The notes under the pieces were generated by a model. It was given only the letters and a program-made list of their open reading frames with translations. It did not search any database and had not been told where the DNA came from. A stretch of DNA of 18,716 nucleotides, taken from NCBI GenBank assembly GCA_003646305.1, contig QNFJ01000015.1:1-18716 (forward strand), in the 5' to 3' direction. A program made the position numbers and the translations under genes. Shown here piece by piece: positions 1 to 7,042 of this stretch (position 1 is its first letter; each line of letters starts with the position of its first letter). The DNA comes from Gammaproteobacteria bacterium (GTDB lineage Bacteria > Pseudomonadota > Gammaproteobacteria > Methylococcales > UBA2780).

Positions 1-435
1 AGCTTTATCGAAGAGATGCCGCTGGGTGTGATGGGTGATCATGATCGTGCCGAGACCTATGTATCGAGCGATGAGATCAAAGTAGAGCTGGAAAAGCAGT
101 TCACACTCAATGAAACAGAAGAGACAAGCGGTGGGCCAGCCCGTTATTACGGTTTGCAAGGTAGTGAAACAAAAGTGGGCTTCATTTCACCGCATAGCCA
201 TAATTTTTGTGGTGACTGTAATCGAGTTCGGGTGACCGCTGAAGGCCGGTTATTACTTTGCCTTGGACATGAACATTCTGTCGATTTAAGAAGGGTGATT
301 CGAGCCAATCCAGGTGATTTGGAGAAATTGAAAGAGACACTGATTCAGGCGATGGAAATTAAGCCTGAACGGCATGAATTTAACACCGACGGTCAGCCGG
401 TGGTATTTCGGCACATGAGTGCCACAGGTGGTTAG
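1..435 (+). CDS. moaA: GTP 3',8-cyclase MoaA, C-terminal part (5' end cut by window)
   Basis: MoaA is the radical-SAM enzyme that, with MoaC, turns GTP into cyclic pyranopterin monophosphate, the first step of molybdenum/tungsten pterin cofactor synthesis. Only the last 144 codons are in the window; the frame is open to the left edge, so the SAM-binding N-terminal cluster is not visible. What is seen is the C-terminal [4Fe-4S] site that holds GTP, as C-x2-C-x13-C at visible codons 70, 73 and 87 (FCGDCNR ... LLLCLG), and the family's C-terminal Gly-Gly (MSATGG), needed for catalysis in characterised MoaA. It lies 71 bases upstream of a tungsten-enzyme operon on the same strand, so a role in supplying pterin to that enzyme is a reasonable inference. 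Identity is secure; whether it is the only moaA copy cannot be told here. Confidence 0.95.
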   Translation, partial: SFIEEMPLGVMGDHDRAETYVSSDEIKVELEKQFTLNETEETSGGPARYYGLQGSETKVGFISPHSHNFCGDCNRVRVTAEGRLLLCLGHEHSVDLRRVIRANPGDLEKLKETLIQAMEIKPERHEFNTDGQPVVFRHMSATGG

Positions 436-446
436 CGGTAAGGTTC

Positions 447-486
447 TTAGTTTTAAAAATTAAATAATAATCAACTATTAGTTTTA
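447..486. repeat. 9-bp direct repeat upstream of the aldehyde oxidoreductase genes
   Basis: The AT-rich 71-base gap between moaA and the ferredoxin gene carries TTAGTTTTA at 447-455 and again at 478-486. The copies start 31 bp apart, about three helical turns, so both would face the same side of the DNA. This could be a tandem operator for a regulator of the aldehyde oxidoreductase genes. It could also be chance in an AT-rich stretch. No convincing -35/-10 pair was found here, so the genes may be co-transcribed with moaA. Confidence 0.25.
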
Positions 487-506
487 GATTACTCAGCAGG
501 AGAGAA

Positions 507-986
507 ATGATGCAAAAATCGTTAGTAATAGATGCGGACAAATGTACAGGCTGCTTGCAGTGTGAGATGGCTTGTTCGGTTCACGCAGAAGGGGTATTTA
601 ACCCATCAAAATCAAGAATTAAAACTTTCCCATTCCATGATGAAGGAATCTTCGTCCCTTATACCTGTACACAGTGTGATGAGGCATGGTGTCTGCATGC
701 CTGCCCTGTAGAGGCGATCCAGCTCAATAGAGAAACTGGCGCGAAAGAGGTTATCAATGATCTTTGTGTCGGCTGTAAAGTCTGCACAATTTCTTGCCCG
801 TTTGGCACGATTAACTACAACGCCGATAGCGGTAAAGTCATCAAATGTGACTTATGTGGCGGCGATCCAGAATGTGCAAAAGCTTGCCCAACCAGTGCAA
901 TTACATACGTGGATGCTAACTGGACCGGTTATGACAAAATGAAGCAATACGCAGCGAAAGCGATTCCAGGTCAACCAGCTAGCTAA
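507..986 (+). CDS. aorA: Polyferredoxin subunit (4 x [4Fe-4S]) of tungsten aldehyde oxidoreductase, AorA-like
   Basis: This is a 159-residue ferredoxin-type protein that should carry electrons between the catalytic subunit encoded next to it and a flavoprotein. Sixteen cysteines form four cluster sets: C13/16/19/23, C54/57/62/66, C87/90/93/97 and C114/117/123/127. The arrangement is that of the HycB/HydN/DmsB type, and four clusters is also what AorA of Aromatoleum aromaticum carries. There is no signal peptide, so it is cytoplasmic. The start is ATG at 507 (a second ATG follows at 510), behind a good ribosome site CAGGAGAG. The AOR gene begins 48 bases after its stop. Small ferredoxins of this kind also serve formate hydrogenlyases and nitrate reductases, so the assignment as AorA rests on the neighbouring genes. 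Confidence 0.85.
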   Translation: MMQKSLVIDADKCTGCLQCEMACSVHAEGVFNPSKSRIKTFPFHDEGIFVPYTCTQCDEAWCLHACPVEAIQLNRETGAKEVINDLCVGCKVCTISCPFGTINYNADSGKVIKCDLCGGDPECAKACPTSAITYVDANWTGYDKMKQYAAKAIPGQPAS

Positions 987-1034
987 ATCCGAGTAATTAT
1001 TCGTACTCGTTACAGAATTTAAGAGGAATTTGAT

Positions 1035-2885
1035 ATGTCGTGGACTAAAAAAGTATTAAGGGTCAACCTAACAGAAGGTACCTGTAAAGAAGAGCCGCTC
1101 AATATGGAGTGGGTAGAGCAGTTTTTGGGTCAACGTGGTTTGGCAACAAAGTATTTGGTTGAAGAGATGGATCCAGCGGTGGATGCACTTTCACCAGAAA
1201 ATAAAATGATCTTCATCACAGGGCCATTAACTGGAACAATGGCTTCAACAGGTGGTCGTTACTCAGTTGTTACAAAAAGCCCGTTGACGGGTGGTCTGGC
1301 GTGTTCAAACTCAGGTGGGTTTTTCGGCAATGAGATGAAAAATGCCGGCTGGGATATGGTCATTGTCGAAGGGAAATCAGCAGCCCCTGTTTATTTAAAC
1401 ATCCAGAATGAAAAAGCGGAGCTTCTCTCTGCAGAAGGATACTGGGGTAAATCAGCCTGGGAAACGGAAGAAGGCTTAAAAGCACAGCACCAGGATCCTT
1501 TGTTAAGGGTCGCTACGATCGGTGTTTCTGGCGAGAAGGGCGTGTTGTACGCCGCGATCATTAATGATTTACATCGTGCCGCGGGTCGTTCTGGTGTTGG
1601 CACTGTTATGGGTTCTAAAAACCTCAAAGCGATCACAATTAGAGGAACAAAGGGTGTCGGTAACATTAAAGATCCTGCTCGTTTTTTCCAGGCAACTCAG
1701 GAAGCGAAGCAGGTTTTGGCCGAGAACCCTGTTACAGGTGAGGGCTTGCCAGCACTGGGCACTCAGGTTTTGATGAACGTTATCAACGAAGTGGGCGGTA
1801 TGCCAACACGTAACTGGCAGGACAGCGTTTTTGAAGGTGCGGGCAAAATTTCAGGTGAAGCGATGCTTGAAGTGCGTGAGTCTGATGGCAAGGCGAACCT
1901 GACTAGGAATGGTGGTTGCTTCGCTTGTACGATTGCTTGTGGTCGAATCTCAACGATTGATCCAGAACATTTCACCGTTAAAGATAAGCCGGAATACCAG
2001 ATTGCTTCAGGCGGTTTGGAGTATGAGGCAAGTTGGGCTTTGGGTTGTGATACCGGCGTTGATGACCTTGATGCGCTGACCTACGCAAACTTCCTTTGCA
2101 ATGAGCAGGGAATGGATCCAATTTCTCTTGGATCAACCATTGCATCGGCAATGGAACTGTACGAAATGGGTGTGATTAGCAAAGAAGATACTGGTGGTAT
2201 CGAGTTGAACTTTGGTTCTGCTGAAGCCATGGTTGCGGTTTGTGAATTGGTCGGTAAGGGTGAAGGTTTTGGCGCGATCATTGGCCAGGGCTCTAAGCGG
2301 ATGTGTGAGAAATATGGGCATCCAGAACTCTCTATGACTTCAAGGGGCCAGGAGTTCCCAGCCTATGATGGCCGTGCCATCCAGGGTATCGGTTTGGGGT
2401 ATGCAACCTCAAACAGGGGCGGTTGCCACCTGAGAGGTTATACGATTGCTTCTGAAGTGCTAGGGGTTCCTATTAAAACAGATCCAGCCGATGCGGATGG
2501 TAAGGCTGATCTGCTGATTGCTTTTCAGAATGCAACGGCGGCATTTGATTCAGCGGGAATCTGTATCTTTACCTCCTTTGCCTGGACATTAGAGAATGTT
2601 GCACCTCAGCTGGATGCTGCGTGTGAAGGTGACTGGACACCTGAAAGACTGGAAGAGCTGGGTGAGCGAGTCTATAACCTGGAGCGCCAGTTCAACTATG
2701 CAGCGGGTCAGTCTGGTGCTGATGATACGCTACCAGATCGCTTGACAAAAGAGGCGATTAAACAGGGCCCAATGAAAGGTCAGGTTAGTCAGTTGGCTAA
2801 AATGTTACCTGAGTATTATGCTGCTCGCGGCTGGAATGCCGATGGCACCATTCCTCAGGAAACAAAAGATCGTCTAGGCCTCTAA
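1035..2885 (+). CDS. aorB: Aldehyde ferredoxin oxidoreductase, tungstopterin catalytic subunit (AorB-like)
   Basis: This 616-residue protein belongs to the aldehyde ferredoxin oxidoreductase (AOR) family, which binds a bis-pterin tungsten cofactor and one [4Fe-4S] cluster and oxidises aldehydes to carboxylic acids; some members also reduce acids. The N-terminus (SWTKKVLRVNLTEG) is typical. The cluster ligands are visible as C-x2-C-x3-C at C295, C298 and C302, with the distant fourth cysteine at C510 in DSAGICIF; this corresponds to Cys288/291/295/494 of the Pyrococcus enzyme. The glycine-rich N-terminal half (STGGRYSVVTKSPLTGGLA, HRAAGRSGVGTVMGSKNLKAI) is the pterin-binding domain. No signal peptide is seen, so it is cytoplasmic. 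The start ATG follows AGAGGAA. A strong hairpin lies just after the stop. The substrate cannot be told from sequence, and the family assignment favours tungsten over molybdenum without proving it. Confidence 0.95.
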   Translation: MSWTKKVLRVNLTEGTCKEEPLNMEWVEQFLGQRGLATKYLVEEMDPAVDALSPENKMIFITGPLTGTMASTGGRYSVVTKSPLTGGLACSNSGGFFGNEMKNAGWDMVIVEGKSAAPVYLNIQNEKAELLSAEGYWGKSAWETEEGLKAQHQDPLLRVATIGVSGEKGVLYAAIINDLHRAAGRSGVGTVMGSKNLKAITIRGTKGVGNIKDPARFFQATQEAKQVLAENPVTGEGLPALGTQVLMNVINEVGGMPTRNWQDSVFEGAGKISGEAMLEVRESDGKANLTRNGGCFACTIACGRISTIDPEHFTVKDKPEYQIASGGLEYEASWALGCDTGVDDLDALTYANFLCNEQGMDPISLGSTIASAMELYEMGVISKEDTGGIELNFGSAEAMVAVCELVGKGEGFGAIIGQGSKRMCEKYGHPELSMTSRGQEFPAYDGRAIQGIGLGYATSNRGGCHLRGYTIASEVLGVPIKTDPADADGKADLLIAFQNATAAFDSAGICIFTSFAWTLENVAPQLDAACEGDWTPERLEELGERVYNLERQFNYAAGQSGADDTLPDRLTKEAIKQGPMKGQVSQLAKMLPEYYAARGWNADGTIPQETKDRLGL

Positions 2886-2911
2886 GCTTGGCAGGTCTAA
2901 CTCGGTAGTTT

Positions 2912-2941
2912 AAGAAGAGCCCTACTAGTAGGGCTCTTCTT
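2912..2941 (+). terminator. Hairpin between aorB-like and aorC-like genes (terminator or attenuator)
   Basis: A perfect 13-bp stem, AAGAAGAGCCCTA pairing with TAGGGCTCTTCTT, encloses a CTAG loop; the whole 30 bases are palindromic. It begins 26 bases after the AOR stop codon and is followed by a modest T-rich tail (TGTTTTAG). It has the shape of a Rho-independent terminator, but it sits inside what looks like one functional gene cluster, so it may let part of the transcription pass or protect the upstream mRNA 3' end. Confidence 0.75.
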
Positions 2942-2988
2942 GTTTTAGCGCAAATAATTTCCACCCTTCTTCTAATGGAATAAAAATT

Positions 2989-4371
2989 ATGCATCATGTC
3001 ATTATTGGGGCTGGCCCCGCAGGTGTTGTCGCCGCAGAAAGCTTAAGAAAAGCGGATTCTTCAGCAAAAATCACGATTCTTGGTAAAGAGAGCGAGCCGC
3101 CTTACTCCAGAATGGCAATACCCTATAAATTAAAGGGAAAAATTGAAGAAGAAGGTATGTATCTTCGCCATGATCCGGAGCACTTTAAAGCTTTGGATAT
3201 CGATGTCAGACAATGTAATGTCGATAAAATTAACCCCGAATCAAAAACACTCGAACTTTCTGATGGTTCGCAACAGAGTTATGACAAACTGTTAATTGCA
3301 ACCGGTGCAACGCCATTAACGCCACCTGTAGAAGGGATGGAGCTGCCCGGTGTTCATAAAAGCTGGACGATGGATGATATGCGAGGCATTGAATCACTCG
3401 CCACTAAGGGGGCTAAGGTGGTACAAATTGGTGCGGGATTTATCGCCTGCACTAATATGGAAGGGATTGTTGCACGCGGTGTTGATCTGACTATTGTCGA
3501 AATGGAAGATCGTATGGTGCCGCGAATGATGGACGAGATTGCCGGCAATATGATTAAAGACTGGTGTATTAGCCAGGGGGTTAATGTGCTGACAAATGGC
3601 ATGGTCACCTCAATTAAAGAGTCAACGAATAGTGCGAGTCGCTATCAGGTAACCGTTAAACAAAAAGGGGCTTCGAGTGTAGCTGAGCCTGTTGCAGAAG
3701 AAAAAGAGGGCGGTGGTTTTTTTGGTGCGATTAAAAAAGCACTATTTGGTGGTGAGCCGGAAGTGGTCGCTGCAAGGGCATCAGAAGAGATCACACTTGA
3801 TGCTGATCTCGTTATTGTTGCAACGGGTGTTCGTGCGAATATTGGTTTTCTGGAAGGAACGGGTATCTCGGTCGACCAGGGAATTCTGATTAATGAACGG
3901 ATGGAAACTTCCGTTGCGGATATTTATGCGGCGGGTGATTGCGCGCAAGGCAAAGACTTTAGTACAGGTGAACAAGAGGTACATGCGATTCAGCCGGTTG
4001 CTGTAGAACATGGTCGGTTTGCAGCGCAGAATATGCTAGGTCGCTCGGTTGAAAACCCCGGTAGCCTGAATATGAATGTGCTGGATGCGGTGGGCTTGAT
4101 CAGTTGCTCATACGGTCTGTGGATGGGTGTTGAAGGAGGTGACTCGGTAAAGGTTGTCGAAAAAGATTTATGGCGTTACCTGAACCTGCAGTTTGATGGT
4201 GATGTGCTTGTAGGAACTACCGCGATCGGTGTGGCCCAGCACATGGGTGCCATGCGGGGGCTTATTCAAATGAGAGCCAATTTGGGTGAGTGGAAAGCGA
4301 TTCTGATGGAGGAGCCGGCGCGTATTATGGAGGCTTATCTGGCTCTAACTCAAAGTGCTGTTATCAAGTAA
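2989..4371 (+). CDS. aorC: FAD/NAD(P)-dependent oxidoreductase, electron-accepting subunit (AorC-like)
   Basis: This 460-residue protein is a two-dinucleotide-domain flavoprotein of the NADH:rubredoxin reductase / nitrite reductase NirB group. FAD-binding GAGPAG lies at residues 7-12, the NAD-side GAGFIA at 148-153, the ATG segment (LLIATGATP) near 105, and the FAD ribityl motif AAGDC at 314-318. In the Aromatoleum aromaticum enzyme the homologous AorC takes electrons from the AorA clusters and reduces NAD+, and this is the likely role here. Roughly residues 227-265 form a Glu/Ala/Gly-rich stretch with an amphipathic patch (FFGAIKKALFGG, 244-255) between two regular strands of the fold; it looks like an insertion. 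ATG follows GGAATAAAAATT. The MoaD-like gene starts 5 bases after the stop, which suggests coupled translation. Confidence 0.85.
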   Translation: MHHVIIGAGPAGVVAAESLRKADSSAKITILGKESEPPYSRMAIPYKLKGKIEEEGMYLRHDPEHFKALDIDVRQCNVDKINPESKTLELSDGSQQSYDKLLIATGATPLTPPVEGMELPGVHKSWTMDDMRGIESLATKGAKVVQIGAGFIACTNMEGIVARGVDLTIVEMEDRMVPRMMDEIAGNMIKDWCISQGVNVLTNGMVTSIKESTNSASRYQVTVKQKGASSVAEPVAEEKEGGGFFGAIKKALFGGEPEVVAARASEEITLDADLVIVATGVRANIGFLEGTGISVDQGILINERMETSVADIYAAGDCAQGKDFSTGEQEVHAIQPVAVEHGRFAAQNMLGRSVENPGSLNMNVLDAVGLISCSYGLWMGVEGGDSVKVVEKDLWRYLNLQFDGDVLVGTTAIGVAQHMGAMRGLIQMRANLGEWKAILMEEPARIMEAYLALTQSAVIK

Positions 4372-4376
4372 TTATT

Positions 4377-4628
4377 ATGAAAATCACAATAAAACTGTTC
4401 GCAACCTTCGAACCCTATCTGCCTTCTAATCGTGAGGGCCATGCTGCGGAGCTGGAGCTATCGGAAAAGGCAACAATCAGCGAGGCAATTGCAAAGGTAA
4501 AAGTGCCGGATGACAAGGTTCACCTGATTCTGGTAAATGGTATCTATGTCAGCCCGGATATCAGAGCGACACACGTACTTTCTGAGAATGATGTGCTGGC
4601 TCTATGGCCGGCTGTTGCTGGTGGCTGA
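4377..4628 (+). CDS. MoaD/ThiS-family sulfur-carrier-like protein (AorD-like)
   Basis: This 83-residue beta-grasp protein begins KITIKLFATFEPYLP and ends LWPAVAGG. MoaD passes sulfur as a thiocarboxylate on its terminal Gly-Gly to MoaE during molybdopterin dithiolene formation, and that Gly-Gly is present. The open frame runs further upstream, but the homologous start is ATG 4377, 5 bases after the flavoprotein stop, with no strong ribosome site of its own, so coupled translation is likely. A MoaD-like gene placed directly behind the reductase gene is a known feature of bacterial tungsten AOR clusters; it is thought to be a dedicated helper in tungsten cofactor synthesis. Whether it replaces or adds to a general MoaD cannot be judged from the window. 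Confidence 0.85.
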   Translation: MKITIKLFATFEPYLPSNREGHAAELELSEKATISEAIAKVKVPDDKVHLILVNGIYVSPDIRATHVLSENDVLALWPAVAGG

Positions 4629-4648
4629 TTTCGAGTTGAAAATATAGC

Positions 4649-4960
4649 GTGTCTTCAATCGATCTTAAAAAACCGAGCAAGTCACTTGAAAAGGAGCTGG
4701 GCTACTCAGTAAAAGAGTTTCTAACGACTTTAAAAAGACAAAAGATCTTTTTAGAGACGCAAATTTTTGATGATCATATTGAAATTAAATTGGTGCACGG
4801 AAAAGTTGCTCTCTTTTTTATTGAAGAGACGGAAAGGCGAATCGCCTCGATGAGGCTGCCGTTACTGAGAGTCAGGATGGAGCTTTTTTCCCTCGATGAT
4901 GAGCAGGAAAAGCACTTCTTTAGGCAGTTTTTGCGTGCATTCCAAAAAGGAGGGGGTTAA
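4649..4960 (+). CDS. Unrecognised small protein in the aldehyde oxidoreductase cluster
   Basis: I do not recognise this 103-residue protein. The start is GTG at 4649, the first possible start after an in-frame stop at 4637, with only a weak ribosome site. The gene follows the MoaD-like gene by 20 bases, and its stop TAA shares its last A with the ATG of the next gene, so it is almost certainly translated in the operon. The N-terminus is basic and Ser/Lys-rich, a beta-rich middle follows (IEIKLVHGKVALFFIEE, then LPLLRVRMELFSL), and a C-terminal helix (EKHFFRQFLRAF) ends in KGGG. There are no cysteines, no signal peptide and no membrane segment. The last codons (AAA GGA GGG GGT) double as the ribosome site of the next gene, so the Gly tail may be a by-product. 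A role as chaperone or maturation factor is inference from position only. Confidence 0.75.
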   Translation: MSSIDLKKPSKSLEKELGYSVKEFLTTLKRQKIFLETQIFDDHIEIKLVHGKVALFFIEETERRIASMRLPLLRVRMELFSLDDEQEKHFFRQFLRAFQKGGG

Positions 4961-6012
4961 TGAAAGGTCATAAAATACATTGTATTTTCGATGATGGTAA
5001 TTCGCTGGACTTTGACTGTAGTGCTGAAGACAGTTTGATAACGGGTGCAGAAAAACAAGGGTTATCCTTCGTTTTTGGTTGCAGACAGGGAGTTTGTGGC
5101 ACCTGTAAAGTTCGCTGTACTGAAGGGAGTGTTAATCACGGAGAGCAGGCGAGCCTGGATGTATTGCCGGAAGAAGAGAGAGAGCAGGGTTATATCCTTT
5201 CCTGCGTTGCTTCACCCAGAAGTGACCTGGTTATCGAGTTTCCATACGATGCTGTTGACGTGGGTGTTGATAGCGATGCAACAAGCAGCATAGCGACAGT
5301 TCTTGGTTGCGAGCAACTTTCCACAACGGTATTTCGGTATCGATTACAGCACATGAGTGAAGAGGGTAGTCAGCCAGAAGCGCTAGAGTTTATTCCGGGC
5401 CAGTATATGGAGCTGAATATTCCAGAAAGTGACTATTGGCGTGCGTTCTCGATGTCCTCTGTGCCGGATGAGAAGGGCGAGATGGAGTTCATTATTCGGC
5501 TTCAGGATAAGGGGAAGTTTTCAAACTACCTCAGGGATGCCGTTAAAGTGGGTCAGCAGGTTAAGATGAACGGCCCTTATGGGCAATTTACTTTGGAGCC
5601 ATCTAATCGAGTTCGTGCGTTTGTCGCGGGTAGTACGGGGCTCGCGCCATTGGTCTCGATGTTGAGAGGTATGGCTTTGACGAATGATAACGGCGAGGCG
5701 CATCTATTTTTTGGAATGGGTGACCCAGAAACCTTTTTTTATGAAGAGGAGCTACGGCAGCTAGAAAAAGCCATGCCCAATTTGAAGCTACACCTCTTTT
5801 TGATAAGTCCAGCGGATGATTGGTCGGGAGAGAAAGGTTCCGCTGTTGATGGCTTTCGCAAGCAGTTTGATGGAACAGGAGTCTTGCCAGATGTTTATAT
5901 TTGTGGACCTGATGGCATGATTAAAGCGACAGAGCAGGTTTGTAGCGAGCTGGGTATTCCCGCCGAACAGCAGTTTAAAGAGATTTTTGTCGCAAGTGGA
6001 CGAACAAAATAG
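4960..6012 (+). CDS. [2Fe-2S] ferredoxin-FAD-NAD(P) oxidoreductase
   Basis: This is a 350-residue single-chain reductase of the phenol hydroxylase / benzoate dioxygenase reductase layout. The N-terminal plant-type ferredoxin has cluster ligands C41, C46, C49 and C81 (CRQGVCGTC ... LSC). The FAD domain has RAFSMSS at 161-167 and the NAD(P) domain has GSTGLAP at 224-230 and CGPDG at 315-319. It would move electrons between NAD(P)H and an iron-sulfur partner. No oxygenase gene is nearby; it is the last gene of the aldehyde oxidoreductase cluster, with an ATG that overlaps the previous stop (TAATG) behind the excellent ribosome site AAGGAGG. A role in feeding or draining the polyferredoxin, or in reductive steps of tungsten cofactor assembly, is inferred. 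The domain assignment is firm; the physiological partner is not known. Confidence 0.85.
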   Translation: MKGHKIHCIFDDGNSLDFDCSAEDSLITGAEKQGLSFVFGCRQGVCGTCKVRCTEGSVNHGEQASLDVLPEEEREQGYILSCVASPRSDLVIEFPYDAVDVGVDSDATSSIATVLGCEQLSTTVFRYRLQHMSEEGSQPEALEFIPGQYMELNIPESDYWRAFSMSSVPDEKGEMEFIIRLQDKGKFSNYLRDAVKVGQQVKMNGPYGQFTLEPSNRVRAFVAGSTGLAPLVSMLRGMALTNDNGEAHLFFGMGDPETFFYEEELRQLEKAMPNLKLHLFLISPADDWSGEKGSAVDGFRKQFDGTGVLPDVYICGPDGMIKATEQVCSELGIPAEQQFKEIFVASGRTK

Positions 6013-6028
6013 AGATAAAGCAACTTTG

Positions 6029-6898
6029 GTGACACAAGAAAATGACCGGCTTTTTCGTTTCCTGTTTGAAGATATTGGTGTGCGGGGTGAAATGGTCTCT
6101 TTGGATGCGAGCTGGCAAGCAGCACTTTCCATGCACGATTACCCAGAGGTTGTTGCAGAGCAGTTAGGGCAAGCGCTGTCTGCTTCTTTACTGTTGTCGG
6201 CTACATTAAAATTCAAAGGCTCTTTAATCTTGCAGGTGCAAGGCGATGGGCCGATTAAGATGATGGTGGCGCAATCTACAGACCAACAAACGGTTAGAGG
6301 TTTAGCTCACTGGGATGATCCGGTTGAGCCGGGTGATCTACAGGCTTTATTTGGTGGTGGTCGGCTCGTTTTAACCATAAAACCAGATAACGGTCAGTCT
6401 TATCAGGGGATTGTTGCATTAGAGGGTGATTCGCTCGCAGCGGCCATTCAGTCCTACTTTTCCCAGTCCGAACAGCTTAATACACGTCTCTGGTTTGCCG
6501 TAGATGGTCAACGAGCAGTTGGTTTGATGATGCAAGAATTGCCAGCTAAGCACGGTGAAAAGGTCGATTGGGAGCGGGTTGAGCTGTTAGCCGAGACAAT
6601 TACAGACAGAGAATTGCTGGAGCTACCTGCAACAGAGGTTATCTACCGGCTGTTTCACGAGGAAACGGTTCGGCTTTACGATCCAGAGCCTGTTTCATTC
6701 CGCTGTGGCTGCTCAAGGGAAAAGCTGGAATCAAGCCTAATCACGCTAGGCCGTAATGAGTTGTTGGTCATTCTGCAAGAGGAGGGCGCTATTGAAGTGG
6801 ATTGCGATTTTTGCAATCGGCACTATCATTTTGATGCGATTGATGTGGAGCGACTGTTTGTAGGAGACAGTGTTAGCGCGCCATTGTCGCGCCACTAA
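6029..6898 (+). CDS. hslO: Redox-regulated molecular chaperone Hsp33
   Basis: Hsp33 is a cytoplasmic holdase that zinc keeps inactive under reducing conditions and that oxidation of its four cysteines activates. All four are present as C226-x-C228 and C259-x2-C262, with the same 31-residue step between pairs as in E. coli (234 to 265). The N-terminus NDRLFRFLFEDIGVRGE, the central HDYPEVV and GDGPIKMMV, and the HEETVRLYDPEPV segment all match the family. The frame is open back to a TTG at 5987 inside the previous gene, but alignment with E. coli Hsp33 places the start at GTG 6029, giving 289 residues and a gap of 16 bases from the reductase stop. The short gap allows read-through from the aldehyde oxidoreductase genes. 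Confidence 0.93.
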   Translation: MTQENDRLFRFLFEDIGVRGEMVSLDASWQAALSMHDYPEVVAEQLGQALSASLLLSATLKFKGSLILQVQGDGPIKMMVAQSTDQQTVRGLAHWDDPVEPGDLQALFGGGRLVLTIKPDNGQSYQGIVALEGDSLAAAIQSYFSQSEQLNTRLWFAVDGQRAVGLMMQELPAKHGEKVDWERVELLAETITDRELLELPATEVIYRLFHEETVRLYDPEPVSFRCGCSREKLESSLITLGRNELLVILQEEGAIEVDCDFCNRHYHFDAIDVERLFVGDSVSAPLSRH

Positions 6899-6991
6899 TC
6901 TTAAGAAAAGTAACTTTCACGCCTTGTGGTATTTTGCAAAGCGCATATCAGCAGATATAGCTCAAATCCCATCTTTTTTCTTAAAAATGAA

Positions 6992-7019
6992 TTGGGCAGG
7001 TGTGCTGCGTTTTTATAAG
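6992..7019 (+). promoter_or_regulatory. Possible sigma-70 promoter of the Spy/CpxP-like gene
   Basis: TTGGGC at 6992-6997 and TATAAG at 7014-7019 are separated by 16 bp, upstream of the small exported protein gene that starts at 7043. The -10 matches five of six consensus bases and the -35 only three. The 144-base gap after hslO has room for a separate promoter. Confidence 0.35.
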
Positions 7020-7042
7020 GTCTATAACTTAGGAATAAAAAT

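Noticed and set aside
5987..6028. TTG start of Hsp33 inside the preceding reductase gene
   Set aside because: Homology with E. coli Hsp33 begins at the GTG at 6029; the extra 14 residues do not match the family and overlap the reductase reading frame.
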